Of a stretch of DNA of 64,000 bases, positions 41,776 to 50,762 are shown one piece after another. The notes under the pieces were generated by a model. The model was given only the letters and a program-made list of their open reading frames with translations. It ran no database searches and was not told the origin of the DNA. Each line of letters opens with the position of its first letter. Position 1 is the first letter of the stretch. The DNA comes from Defluviitaleaceae bacterium (lineage in GTDB: Bacteria; Bacillota; Clostridia; Lachnospirales; WQUN01): the NCBI GenBank assembly GCA_009779755.1, contig WRDO01000010.1, forward strand, positions 23,625 through 87,624, read 5' to 3'. The translations under genes and the position numbers were made by a program.

Positions 41776-43040
41776 TGGAATCCACGGGAATGAGCGTACG
41801 TTCGAAACTGATTTTGATGGCGGTGCTTGCCCTTTGCGCGGGGGCGTCGATATTTTTACTGCGGTATCTTGAAATTGGTACCCTTATCACCGTGTCCGTT
41901 TTTGCGGCAATCATAGCGGTGTTGGTATTGTTGACGCGAAACCTGATCAAAACCGCCGCCGACCCCATCGACCGCATGAACAAAACGGTGATCGCGTTAA
42001 CCGACGGCAAGATGGACGTAAACCTACGATCAGACGCCGTCAAAAAATCGGGTGAGGTAGGCGCATTGGAAAACGGCCTGGCAAAGCTGGCCATCAACCA
42101 ACATAACTTCAACGGCGACCTGGACGCCTTGGTAAAAAAAGCGCAGGCGGGGGAAACGGACGTATTCCTCGACGCGAAGGATTACCCCGGCGGCTTGCGG
42201 GATATCGCCGCGCAAATCAACCTGATCGTAAACGGTTACGAAAAGATAAACGACGGCGTCATAAATGCCGTAAACGGTTTTGCGCGGGGCGACTTCAAAC
42301 CGAATACGGTGAACTTGAATGCGAAATCGGTCGAATCGCTGGAAAAATTGGGGGGCTTGCTGCTAACCTTTAAAGAGGACGCCAACATGCTGGGACAAGC
42401 CGCTAAGGAGGGTCGCTTTACCGCCCGTACGGCAGGAAGATATTCGGGCGAATGGCAAAGGATTTCCGCCGATATGGACGCGATATTGGACAGCCTGATC
42501 CGCCCCGTCACCGATATCGTTAATGCCCTGGACCGGTTGGAATCGGGTACCTTCTCCGTCGGTATATCGGGTAATTTCCAAGGCGAATTCGAAAAAATCA
42601 AGCTATCGCTGGAGCGGATCAATGAATTGTACAGCGGACATCTAAGCGAGCTGTCATCGGTACTCAACGATATATCCTACGGTCGCGGGGTTAATCTGTC
42701 GCGTAATTACCGCGGCTCGTTCCAGCAAGTGCAATCGGCGGTTAATTCGGTGGCACGCGGATACGAGCGTATCGCGGAGGACCTGCGCCGCGCTTCTTCG
42801 GCCCCCGCGCAACGCCCGACAGCCTTTAACACGGCAGCAAAACCCGCGACTGCACCCGCCGCCGCGCGTCCGACGGTCACCCCTGCCGCCGCACCCCGTC
42901 AACCCGCAAGCACCACCCCACCGACAGCCGCACGTACGCAAAACACGGCTGCCCCTCCCTTGCCCGTCAACACCGGACGCGTTTCAATCCCGTCAGGCGC
43001 GCATGAATACAACCGAAAGGACTTCGGTAAATATAAATGA
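41775..43040 (+). CDS. Poly-HAMP membrane protein without output domain
   Basis: 421 residues from ATG 41775, whose first base is the last base of the upstream stop; GGGAGG lies 8 bases before. Two closely spaced membrane helices (about 12-32 and 36-56) leave almost no external loop. Then come four or so HAMP-like segments to about residue 330 (DPIDRMNKTVIALTDGKMDV, NAVNGFARGDFKP, NALDRLESGTFSVGISGNFQGEFEKI, SYGRGVNLSRNYRGSFQQVQ), akin to linkers in chemoreceptors. The tail is about 75 residues rich in Ala, Pro and Thr, ending NRKDFGKYK. There is no receptor signalling hairpin, kinase, cyclase or phosphodiesterase domain. It may be a signalling scaffold. Confidence 0.8.
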   Translation: MESTGMSVRSKLILMAVLALCAGASIFLLRYLEIGTLITVSVFAAIIAVLVLLTRNLIKTAADPIDRMNKTVIALTDGKMDVNLRSDAVKKSGEVGALENGLAKLAINQHNFNGDLDALVKKAQAGETDVFLDAKDYPGGLRDIAAQINLIVNGYEKINDGVINAVNGFARGDFKPNTVNLNAKSVESLEKLGGLLLTFKEDANMLGQAAKEGRFTARTAGRYSGEWQRISADMDAILDSLIRPVTDIVNALDRLESGTFSVGISGNFQGEFEKIKLSLERINELYSGHLSELSSVLNDISYGRGVNLSRNYRGSFQQVQSAVNSVARGYERIAEDLRRASSAPAQRPTAFNTAAKPATAPAAARPTVTPAAAPRQPASTTPPTAARTQNTAAPPLPVNTGRVSIPSGAHEYNRKDFGKYK

Positions 43041-44395
43041 AAAAAACGATCGTTTTCCTTATTTTGCTCCTTGCCCTCGCAGGGGGCTTTCCTTTTACCC
43101 TTCAAGCCGAAACCGTACCCCCGATGCCGGACAGGGTGCGTGTCGGGTTGCTGCGCGAATTCGCCAACCGTGAAAGCATACCCATTTCGACGGCACGTAT
43201 ATATGTCGGCTACGAGGAAAGCGGCACGTTCGTACCCGTACAACTGTTGGAATCGGCCGTCGGTTTCGTTGCGAGGGTCAACGCCGCGGGCAACGTTGTT
43301 TTATACATAGGGAACAACGCGGTGTTTGTTTCCGACCGTGAATGCCATGACCCGCAGCTCATGGAAGCGGACGGCGGGTTTATGAGCTTGGGGGGGACAA
43401 CATACCGCGGGATTATCGCCCTGCGCCCCGCAAACGGGTTGATCACCGCAATCAATATCATATGCCCTGAGGAATACCTGTTTGGCGTCATCCCCGCGGA
43501 AATGTCCCCAAGCTGGCATCCGCAAGCCCTGATGGCGCAAGCCATAGCATCCCGCACTTTCCTGTACAGGCGCGCGATGGAAGGGCGGCACGCCGCGCAA
43601 GCCTTCCATATATGCGATACGACCCATTGCCAATCGTACCGCGGCGCGGGACATGAACACGCCAATACCAACGCCGCCGTCAACGCCACACGCGGTTTGA
43701 TGATTTTCCATGATAACGAACCTATTTTGGCCTCGTATTTTACCTCCAGCGGCGGCGCGACCGAAAATTCCGAAAACGTTTGGGTCGAGGCGCTCCCCTA
43801 TTTACGCAGCGTCAACGAAATCAGCGAACACAACCCCTTACAATGGTCGCGTACCTTCACATGGTCGGAGCTTACGAATTTGTTAAACGCGGCAAGCGTT
43901 AACATAGGCACCGCCACGGGTATTTCGGCAACGGGTGTCGGCGCGTCGGGGCGGGTAACGGAGCTGACGGTCTTCGGGACGAACGGGCAGCACCGCCTGA
44001 CGGGGGACCGCATCCGCACGTTTTTCAGCCCTTCAACCGGCGGCGCGCTGCACAGCAGTAATTTCCGCATCTTGGAGGCCATGCCGCAATTACCGACGGT
44101 TTGGGTTTACGACGGGCGGCAAACCCTGTCCGCGCCGCTTTCGGCGTTCCATGGCTTGGACAACCGCGGCAACCCTACGTCCATGCATACGGCTTACGTA
44201 TTCGACGGCACCACGACCCGCCGCATCACCTCCACGGCGCAAACGGCGTCCGGCGGCGCGGGCGTAACCTTCGCGGGCAGCGGTTCGGGCCACGGTGTGG
44301 GTATGAGTCAGCACGGTGCGGAAGGCATGGCACGGTTGGGCTTTACGTATCGGGAAATATTGCAGCATTTTTATACGGGGGTTGAAATTCGTTAG
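43037..44395 (+). CDS. SpoIID/LytB-domain protein
   Basis: 452 residues; overlaps the upstream stop (ATGA). It has a clear signal peptide ([16 protein letters not shown] to QAE). The SpoIID domain (about 110-440) shows the catalytic-Glu segment [49 protein letters not shown] and the closing [15 protein letters not shown]. SpoIID-type enzymes are lytic transglycosylases that trim denuded glycan strands, best known in spore engulfment; related proteins act in vegetative wall turnover. Its place after a GH18 wall-type gene fits cell-wall remodelling. Confidence 0.92.
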   Translation: MKKTIVFLILLLALAGGFPFTLQAETVPPMPDRVRVGLLREFANRESIPISTARIYVGYEESGTFVPVQLLESAVGFVARVNAAGNVVLYIGNNAVFVSDRECHDPQLMEADGGFMSLGGTTYRGIIALRPANGLITAINIICPEEYLFGVIPAEMSPSWHPQALMAQAIASRTFLYRRAMEGRHAAQAFHICDTTHCQSYRGAGHEHANTNAAVNATRGLMIFHDNEPILASYFTSSGGATENSENVWVEALPYLRSVNEISEHNPLQWSRTFTWSELTNLLNAASVNIGTATGISATGVGASGRVTELTVFGTNGQHRLTGDRIRTFFSPSTGGALHSSNFRILEAMPQLPTVWVYDGRQTLSAPLSAFHGLDNRGNPTSMHTAYVFDGTTTRRITSTAQTASGGAGVTFAGSGSGHGVGMSQHGAEGMARLGFTYREILQHFYTGVEIR

Positions 44396-45408
44396 TGAAT
44401 AAAAAGGATTTTTATTACGATCTGCCCAAGCATTTGATCGCGCAGCAGCCGACCGAAAAACGCGACGGCTCGCGGCTGATGGTTTTAAACCGCGATTCCG
44501 GGCGTATCGAACATCGGATGTTTACGGATATCGTGTCTTTGTTAAATCCCGGGGACTGTATCGTGATCAATGATTCGAAGGTGATCCCCGCGCGATTGTT
44601 AAGCGAACGCGTTGAATTGCTCCTTCACGAACGCTTGGAAGGCAGCCGTTGGACGGCGTTGGCGAAACCCGGTAAACGGGCGCATGTCGGGGATACGATT
44701 ATCTTCCGCGATACCCGCGGAAACGAACGCCTGACCGCAAAGGTCGTTGTTATCATCGAAGGCGGCTTGCGCGTGGTGGAACTGCTCCACGAAGGTGAAT
44801 TGGAACCGTTGTTGGAGGAAATCGGCGAAATGCCCCTCCCCCACTATATTGAAGAAAAACAAACGGACACCACCCGTTACCAAACCGTTTACGCGAAAGC
44901 GGATGACGCGGGTGCTTCCGTAGCCGCGCCTACGGCGGGTCTGCATTTTACGGAGCAATTGTTGGAAGATATCCGAAAAAAGGGTGTGAAGGTCGCCCGC
45001 GTAACGTTGCACGTCGGAATAGGTACATTCCGTCCCGTAAAGGAGGACGATATTACGTTGCACCACATGCACAGCGAATATTGCCGCATCCCGCCCGAAA
45101 CCGCGGATATAATAAACGAAACAAAACAAAACGGCGGCCGCGTGATCGCCGTCGGTACGACAAGCTGCCGTACGTTGGAAAGCCTTGCGGGGCTTGAAGG
45201 CGCGGGTAAGACCGATATCTTTATTTACCCGGGGTACAAATTTAAAGTGATAGACGGGTTGCTGACGAATTTCCACTTGCCTGAATCCACGCTGATTATG
45301 CTGGTATCGGCTTTGGCGGGACGGGAAAATATCTTGGCGGCTTACCGGCAAGCGGTGGAAAACGAATATCGGTTTTTTTCATACGGGGACGCGATGTTAG
45401 TTCTTTAA
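44395..45408 (+). CDS. queA: S-adenosylmethionine:tRNA ribosyltransferase-isomerase QueA
   Basis: 337 residues from GTG 44395, which shares one base with the preceding TAG. QueA transfers and isomerises the ribosyl part of SAM onto preQ1-tRNA to give epoxyqueuosine. Landmarks: [71 protein letters not shown] and [16 protein letters not shown]. It is the last gene of the overlapping operon and overlaps the convergent gene by 4 bases (shared TTAA). Confidence 0.96.
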   Translation: MNKKDFYYDLPKHLIAQQPTEKRDGSRLMVLNRDSGRIEHRMFTDIVSLLNPGDCIVINDSKVIPARLLSERVELLLHERLEGSRWTALAKPGKRAHVGDTIIFRDTRGNERLTAKVVVIIEGGLRVVELLHEGELEPLLEEIGEMPLPHYIEEKQTDTTRYQTVYAKADDAGASVAAPTAGLHFTEQLLEDIRKKGVKVARVTLHVGIGTFRPVKEDDITLHHMHSEYCRIPPETADIINETKQNGGRVIAVGTTSCRTLESLAGLEGAGKTDIFIYPGYKFKVIDGLLTNFHLPESTLIMLVSALAGRENILAAYRQAVENEYRFFSYGDAMLVL

Positions 45409-46397
45409 ACCACCAGCAACAGGATAATCGCCGTCAGATTCAAGCACGCGCTGACAAAGAAAATCAACGCGACGGCGTATTTGGGTTTCATACCGCTTTT
45501 CGTAAGGCGGTAATGGATATGGGTGATGTCGCTCGTCGTATCGGCTTCGTAGGCCGGTTTGCGTGCCAAAATACGCCGTACGACCACCGTTACGCTGTCA
45601 ACGATAGGCACCGCCAGCGCAAGCATGGGGATAAGCATGGAAATCATCGTCGCCTGCTTAAATATCCCGTGCAGGGATATGACGGCCAACAGATACCCCA
45701 ACAAATAAGCCCCGCTGTCACCCATCCAAACCTTGCCGCGCAAGTTGTAACGAAGGAACCCCGCGACCGCGCCGAGGAACAGCACCGACATAATCGCCGA
45801 TTTCGTCTGTCCCATGCTCATGGCAACAAGGAACAGCGTGCACCCCGGTAAGAGTGCCAGCAAACCCGCCAACCCGTCCAACCCGTCCATAAAATTAAAT
45901 ACCGTGATAAGCCCGACGAACCATAGTACGGTAATCGCCAATTGCACTCCGAATGGGAACGTTACATAATGATCCGTAAACGGGTTGGTAAACCCGGTAA
46001 AACGGATACCCGCCGCAAAGGCCAAGCAAGCCGCCGTTATCTTTATCAAAAGGCGCGGCAGGATGGGGAATTCCCTTCCGCGCGTTTTCGTATAATCATC
46101 CACGAAGCCGATGCCTACGATCATGGCCGCGCCAACGAGGATGGCCACGATTTCCCACGCGCCGAGCAAATCGTCGGGGTACGCGGCATCCACCTCCATA
46201 AACGCGATAAAAACCAAAAAGCCCACGGTAAACGCGATAAACATAACCAAACCGCCCATCAAGGGTACGGGTGTCGTATGTTTCTTACGTTCCGTGGGTT
46301 TGTCCGTAAAGTCAAACCTTTGCGCCAGTTTGATAAAAAGGGGTGTCAATATCAACACCAAACCGATAACCGCCGTAAAAGCGATGAGGTATATCAT
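45405..46397 (-). CDS. Undecaprenyl-phosphate glycosyl-1-phosphate transferase (TagO/WecA type)
   Basis: 330 residues from the ATG at 46397; a GTG at 46409 would add four residues but lacks a ribosome site. It belongs to the MraY/WecA superfamily with about ten membrane helices: [28 protein letters not shown] (the catalytic DD), [14 protein letters not shown], and [19 protein letters not shown]. The last cytoplasmic loop ends in [12 protein letters not shown], like the HIHH-bearing WecA/TagO group. It would load an N-acetylhexosamine-1-phosphate on undecaprenyl phosphate to start teichoic acid or another surface glycan. It lies downstream of glycosyltransferase genes on the same strand but has its own -10 box. 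Confidence 0.9.
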   Translation of the reverse strand: MIYLIAFTAVIGLVLILTPLFIKLAQRFDFTDKPTERKKHTTPVPLMGGLVMFIAFTVGFLVFIAFMEVDAAYPDDLLGAWEIVAILVGAAMIVGIGFVDDYTKTRGREFPILPRLLIKITAACLAFAAGIRFTGFTNPFTDHYVTFPFGVQLAITVLWFVGLITVFNFMDGLDGLAGLLALLPGCTLFLVAMSMGQTKSAIMSVLFLGAVAGFLRYNLRGKVWMGDSGAYLLGYLLAVISLHGIFKQATMISMLIPMLALAVPIVDSVTVVVRRILARKPAYEADTTSDITHIHYRLTKSGMKPKYAVALIFFVSACLNLTAIILLLVV

Positions 46398-46432
46398 CAA
46401 ATCAATCACCCGACATCAATATGTTCGCTTGC

Positions 46433-46438
46433 ATTATA
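46433..46438 (-). promoter_or_regulatory. Candidate -10 box upstream of the TagO/WecA-type gene
   Basis: A perfect TATAAT on the minus strand lies 35 bases before the start codon, in the 44-base gap after the GtrA gene. The -35 position is poor (TGGTTT), so activity is uncertain. Confidence 0.35.
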
Positions 46439-46441
46439 GAC

Positions 46442-46849
46442 CTATTTTTTGACAAAAACCACCCATTTGCCCAACGCGTAATTACCCAATATTTGGATGA
46501 ATACCATCGTCAAACCTTTCATGGCGATCGCGTGAAGGTAAAACCTGTCCACGAGGATATACAGCGCCACCGTTTCCAATACATGGGTGAACAAACGCGA
46601 AGCAAGGAACTTGGCGATTTCCGGCAGCACTTCCCTTGCCGACCACGAGGATGAACGGAATACGACCGTTTTATTGGCTACGAAAGCGAACAGGATCGCC
46701 GCCGCGTTTGCGGCGTTGTTTGCGGCAACCGTTCCCATCCCCATATACGAAAAAAAAGCGAACAAACCCCACGCCAACGCGGTGGTGCATCCGCCTGTAA
46801 AAAGATAGCTAACCGTTTCGCGGTTCAGGTATCGGGTCAATCGTTTCAT
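46442..46849 (-). CDS. GtrA-family membrane protein
   Basis: 135 residues, four membrane helices, typical GtrA layout: SYLFTGGCTTALAWGLFAFFSY, NNAANAAAILFAFVANKTVVF, a middle helix, and GNYALGKWVVF at the end. GtrA proteins are thought to help move or use polyprenyl-phosphate sugars across the membrane. The gene starts inside the last 41 bases of the GT2 gene, so the two are translated together, the common GtrB-GtrA pairing. Confidence 0.9.
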   Translation of the reverse strand: MKRLTRYLNRETVSYLFTGGCTTALAWGLFAFFSYMGMGTVAANNAANAAAILFAFVANKTVVFRSSSWSAREVLPEIAKFLASRLFTHVLETVALYILVDRFYLHAIAMKGLTMVFIQILGNYALGKWVVFVKK

Positions 46850-47774
46850 TTCTTATTATCTCCCGAATGATATATGACGGGCGGTTTTTTAGTTCATCGT
46901 ATACCCTTCCCAAATATTCCCCCATCATGCCCAATATCATCAGGACGATCCCTTGGGACAACAGGATAACCACAAGCGTGGATGCCCACCCCGTGATCGT
47001 ACGGTCGGTAAACATGGCTTGGAAGATAATCACAAGCATATAGACAAAACCCAACAGCGACATGATAAAACCCAACGACGTAGCCAGCTTCAGCGGCTTG
47101 TACGAAAAAGAGGCGATCGCGTCCATAGCGAATGAAACCATTTTACGCAAAGGATATTTCGTTTCCCCCGCAAAGCGCTCTTGCCGTTCGTACTCCACGG
47201 CGATTTGCTTAAAGCCCACCCAACTCACTAAACCCCGGATGTAGCGGTTTTTTTCGGGCAGGGCGTTTACCGCGTCGCATACGCGGCGGTCAATCAAGCG
47301 GAACTCCCCCGTGTCAAGCGGAAGGTCGACGTCAGTCATCGAACGCAGCAGCCGATAAAATATCTTTGCCGTTACCTTCTTAAAAAACGATTCGCCTATG
47401 CGTTTCGACCGTTTCCCGTACACCACGTCGTAGCCTTCCTTCCATTTTTCCGCCATCAACGGAAGGACCTCGGGCGGGTCTTGCAGGTCGGCGTCTATAA
47501 CAATCACCGCTTTCCCCCGTGCGTGGGCCATTCCCGCCGTTATCGCGGGCATATGCCCGAAATTGCGCGAAAAATTTAACAGCACGACGGCGGGGTCACT
47601 TTCGCAAAAACCCGCGATAATGTGTGCCGTGGCGTCACGGCTGCCGTCGTTGATAAAGATCAACTCATACGGCTCGTCCATCCCCTTCATGACGCGGGTC
47701 AAGCGATCGTAGGATTCGACGATGACTTCCTGTTCGTTGTACGCGGGGATAATAACGGAATAAATCGGATTCAT
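46809..47774 (-). CDS. GT2 polyprenyl-phosphate glycosyltransferase (GtrB/DPM-like)
   Basis: 321 residues. The GT-A domain (1-230) shows SVIIPAYNEQEVI, IFINDGSRDAT, NFSRNFGHMPAITAGMAHA and the metal-binding VIDADLQDPPEV, with the later QERFAGETKYPLRKM loop. Two membrane helices follow (about 235-300). This is the layout of dolichol- or undecaprenyl-phosphate mannose/glucose synthases such as GtrB and DesvGT. It would make a lipid-linked single sugar on the inner face, for the PMT-type enzyme encoded just upstream. AAGGGGC precedes the ATG at 47774. Confidence 0.93.
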   Translation of the reverse strand: MNPIYSVIIPAYNEQEVIVESYDRLTRVMKGMDEPYELIFINDGSRDATAHIIAGFCESDPAVVLLNFSRNFGHMPAITAGMAHARGKAVIVIDADLQDPPEVLPLMAEKWKEGYDVVYGKRSKRIGESFFKKVTAKIFYRLLRSMTDVDLPLDTGEFRLIDRRVCDAVNALPEKNRYIRGLVSWVGFKQIAVEYERQERFAGETKYPLRKMVSFAMDAIASFSYKPLKLATSLGFIMSLLGFVYMLVIIFQAMFTDRTITGWASTLVVILLSQGIVLMILGMMGEYLGRVYDELKNRPSYIIREIIRNETIDPIPEPRNG

Positions 47775-47787
47775 CTTTCGCCCCTTT

Positions 47788-49488
47788 TCACATAAATACC
47801 CAGCCCGGCAACCATGCCAGCCACTTCCGTACGAACTCCACGTTCATCGGCAAGCCGGAAAGCACGGGGTAGAACAAAACAAATAACGCCGCAACGATAC
47901 CCGCGTACGTATACGTAATCGCGGGTTTTTTCACGTACCTTTTAAAGAACCACGTAATAAACAGGATCACGAAAGGCACACTCGGGAAGAAATGATAGAT
48001 AAACGTCAATCGGCTCACCATCGCCCACGGCAGGTATTGCGCCGCGAAGGCGACCAATAAAAACACGATGATATATCGGTCGTTGGTTCCGTCTTTCCCT
48101 TTGCGCCGCACCAACGAAAAAACCGCCGCAACCGTCGCCGCGATCCCGAACCACCACACCGCGGGATTACCGAACGACGTCATCCCCGCGTTGACCGTGG
48201 ATGAGATACGGTTTACGTACAGCCAAATAGGCCGTTGCAAAATCGGCCAGCTCCACCAATCGGAGGCGAAGTTGTGTTCGGCCACCAACTCCGCATGGTA
48301 ACTGTACATATGCATTTGGTTGTTCCACGCGGTGCGCAAACCGCCGCCATGCGCCAACATAAAAGGTATATACGATAACGTATAAATCACCAACGGCACC
48401 GCGACGAAGATAATAAAACAAGACATAAACGTTATTTTCGTTTTGCGTTGTTCATGTCTCGGCTCCGTCGTATACAATTTATATAACGCGGGGAAGAAAA
48501 GGATGGGCAGCCCGATCGCACCGTATACACCCTGCCATTTCGAAGCGACGGCAAGTCCCATCATAGCCCCGCATAACGCTAAATAAAACAATGATTTTTT
48601 TAAGAAAACCGCTTCCCTGCCCCTTCGGTCGCCGGCGAACAGATTCACCTCACGTACGTACAGGTACATGAAAAAATACATCGCGATCACAAAGAACGTG
48701 ACATACGTATCAATCGTCGCAAGCCGCGTCTGCGTGAAGCGCATAAAGTCGAACGCGAAGATAAAAGCCGCGAACAACGCCCATCGGTTGGACCTGAACA
48801 ACGCCCGTGCGAACGCGTATAAAAGCGGCACCATCATCACGCCGAACAAAGCCCCCGGGAAACGCCAGCCAAACGGCGTCATACCCAAGACACGTACGCT
48901 TGCCGCAATAAATACCTTCCCCAGCGGCGGGTGCGTTGTTTCGTATACGGCCAACCCATAAGCGAATTCGTAGCCGGTACGGGGGTGGTATATTTCGTCA
49001 AAGTATGTGCTGTTCATAAAGCTGCGCCGTTCGGGCGTCAAATGCTGTTCATCGGTTAAGGCGTAAGCGTTGGGCGAAGTGGAGAAACCCGTCAGCAATT
49101 CCCCGTCCGTACCGCGGAAGGCGATTTCCTGCAATCGCAGGTCCCACCCCGTAGCCGTGATTGAAATAAAACGCGTGGTGACCCCCACCGGTACGTGCGT
49201 CCAATAAAAGACGTTCGCGCCGTCAACCGTGTGTAAGGGCTCCCACCGTTCGCCGTCCGTTGAATGACTGACCGTAAAGCCCCGATCGTGCCGCGCGCCC
49301 ATGCGGAATTGGATTTCCGTAATCTCCGTCATCACCCCGAAGTCAATGATCGCCCGCTCCCCCGGTTCGGGCATCCACGAGGTTTGCGGCGCGTTAAAGT
49401 CCCCCAAACGGGCAAAGGATATAATCCCGCACACCAGCGTCAATATGATAATCCCCAACCAATCGCGGTTGGTCATTTTCTCCGGCAT
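47788..49488 (-). CDS. PMT-family protein O-glycosyltransferase with discoidin-like insert
   Basis: 566 residues. After the first membrane helix (about 10-28) comes an extracellular beta domain of about 120 residues (WMPEPGERAIIDFGVMTEITEIQFRMG, VSHSTDGERWEPL) that resembles F5/8 type C (discoidin) folds. The PMT/GT39 core then begins: STYFDEIYHPRTGYEF with the Asp-Glu pair, TTHPPLGKVFIAA, GWRFPGALFGV and about ten more helices (QTRLATIDTYVTFF). PMT enzymes move mannose or another hexose from a polyprenyl phosphate to Ser/Thr of secreted proteins. It overlaps the preceding GT-C gene by 16 bases. The beta domain between helix 1 and the DE loop is unusual. Confidence 0.88.
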   Translation of the reverse strand: MPEKMTNRDWLGIIILTLVCGIISFARLGDFNAPQTSWMPEPGERAIIDFGVMTEITEIQFRMGARHDRGFTVSHSTDGERWEPLHTVDGANVFYWTHVPVGVTTRFISITATGWDLRLQEIAFRGTDGELLTGFSTSPNAYALTDEQHLTPERRSFMNSTYFDEIYHPRTGYEFAYGLAVYETTHPPLGKVFIAASVRVLGMTPFGWRFPGALFGVMMVPLLYAFARALFRSNRWALFAAFIFAFDFMRFTQTRLATIDTYVTFFVIAMYFFMYLYVREVNLFAGDRRGREAVFLKKSLFYLALCGAMMGLAVASKWQGVYGAIGLPILFFPALYKLYTTEPRHEQRKTKITFMSCFIIFVAVPLVIYTLSYIPFMLAHGGGLRTAWNNQMHMYSYHAELVAEHNFASDWWSWPILQRPIWLYVNRISSTVNAGMTSFGNPAVWWFGIAATVAAVFSLVRRKGKDGTNDRYIIVFLLVAFAAQYLPWAMVSRLTFIYHFFPSVPFVILFITWFFKRYVKKPAITYTYAGIVAALFVLFYPVLSGLPMNVEFVRKWLAWLPGWVFM

Positions 49489-50702
49489 TCGTTAAGTCCC
49501 CCTATCATTATGATAACCAAACCGCAAACGATCCCTATATTCGCCCACGAAACGGGCGCCGTAAACCGCGTCAGCATTTGTGACTCCCACCAGTACCCGC
49601 TTGCGTTGAAGGCATGGAGCACCGCAAAGCAATTAATAAAAAACGTCGTACAAGCGGCGCCGAACAAGCCGACCGTATACCAACGCGGTTTTTCCGCCGC
49701 ATACATTAATAAAAATAATATCGCCGGGAAGAAGTAACGTTCATGCATCTTGACCGAAAAAACGAACGTCAGCACAAACACCGCCGCCACGATAAGCCAA
49801 TAGTTACGCCCGCCCCGCTTCTTATCCGCTTCCAAGAATACCAACGTGAGAATAACGATCAGCACCGCGATCACCACACCCCATACCGCATGGGTAATAC
49901 CCATAAACCGTGCGTCCAGCGGCCGCCAGTTGCGTCCCGCCAACGCCCAAAGGTTAAACGCGTTAACGGTGCCGAAGTTATACAAATCCAACCCGCCAAA
50001 GAACTGTCGGAATACGGGCATATAGTTATACCGCTGCGTAAACGGGAAAGCCAGCAACAACATCCCGCCCACGGCCGCCAACACATACAATCCCAAGCGC
50101 TTAAGCTCCGGCCACGCATAACGGTACCCGCGCCAATAATCGAACGCCGAAAATAAATACACCGGCCCGAGGAACAACGATTGCGGTTTGATCAATATCG
50201 CGACGCCGTACAGGATATAGGAAGGCAACAGCCTTTTTTCGCGCAGCAGCGCGAGGGAAATAAAAAGGGGCAGGAGGAATACCGATTCCACCTGTCCCCA
50301 AACGCTTGAGATTAAAATAATCGCGGGGTTAAATACCCACAGCGCCGCGAATAAAAGCGCATAACGCGAAACCTTCCGCGTAAGGCGCCAAATCACATAC
50401 CCGATCGCCAAGTCCGCCAGCATCGCCGGCAAAAATGTAATGAAATTAAATGCCGGGCTCAAAAATCCCCATTCAAATGCACCGCGCAGCACACCCGCCA
50501 ACGCCAATATATACAAATAACCCGGCGGATAATCCGACCACATGCCGCCCGTATAAAATCCGCTCAACCCTTCCGCAGCCAACTGCGACGCCCATATCTG
50601 AAAGGTGAGGATATCGTTTTCGAACATGAAGTCTATCTGATAAAACACGAACAAACGGACAAATAACCCCGCGGCAAGCAACAACCCTATCATGTGCTTC
50701 AT
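49473..50702 (-). CDS. GT-C family polyprenyl-linked mannosyltransferase-like protein
   Basis: 409 residues from the ATG at 50702, chosen because the product then starts at a membrane helix (MKHMIGLLLAAGLFVRLF) and GGAAGGGG lies 7 bases upstream. About eleven helices; the first external loop has the acidic residues expected of GT-C enzymes (QIDFMFENDILTFQIWA). WSDYPPGYLYIL, NPAIILISSVWGQVESVFLLP and FSVKMHERYFFPAI follow, resembling GT87/PIG-M-like mannosyltransferases. The donor would be a polyprenyl-phosphate sugar. It is the first gene of the glycosylation cassette after the flagellin terminator; its ribosome site lies in the 3' arm of that hairpin. Confidence 0.8.
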   Translation of the reverse strand: MKHMIGLLLAAGLFVRLFVFYQIDFMFENDILTFQIWASQLAAEGLSGFYTGGMWSDYPPGYLYILALAGVLRGAFEWGFLSPAFNFITFLPAMLADLAIGYVIWRLTRKVSRYALLFAALWVFNPAIILISSVWGQVESVFLLPLFISLALLREKRLLPSYILYGVAILIKPQSLFLGPVYLFSAFDYWRGYRYAWPELKRLGLYVLAAVGGMLLLAFPFTQRYNYMPVFRQFFGGLDLYNFGTVNAFNLWALAGRNWRPLDARFMGITHAVWGVVIAVLIVILTLVFLEADKKRGGRNYWLIVAAVFVLTFVFSVKMHERYFFPAILFLLMYAAEKPRWYTVGLFGAACTTFFINCFAVLHAFNASGYWWESQMLTRFTAPVSWANIGIVCGLVIIMIGGLNECRRK

Positions 50703-50707
50703 AGAAA

Positions 50708-50762
50708 AACCCCTTCCGTACACGGACATGTTAGCAAAATATGGCCGTTGTTGGAAGGGGTT
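50708..50762 (-). terminator. Flagellin terminator overlapping the next gene's ribosome site
   Basis: On the minus strand AACCCCTTCC (50753-50762, including two bases of the flagellin stop) pairs with GGAAGGGGTT (50708-50717), extended by an inner CGG-N-CAT/ATG-N-CCG stem and followed by T residues. The same GGAAGGGG is the only ribosome site before the start at 50702. Confidence 0.75.
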
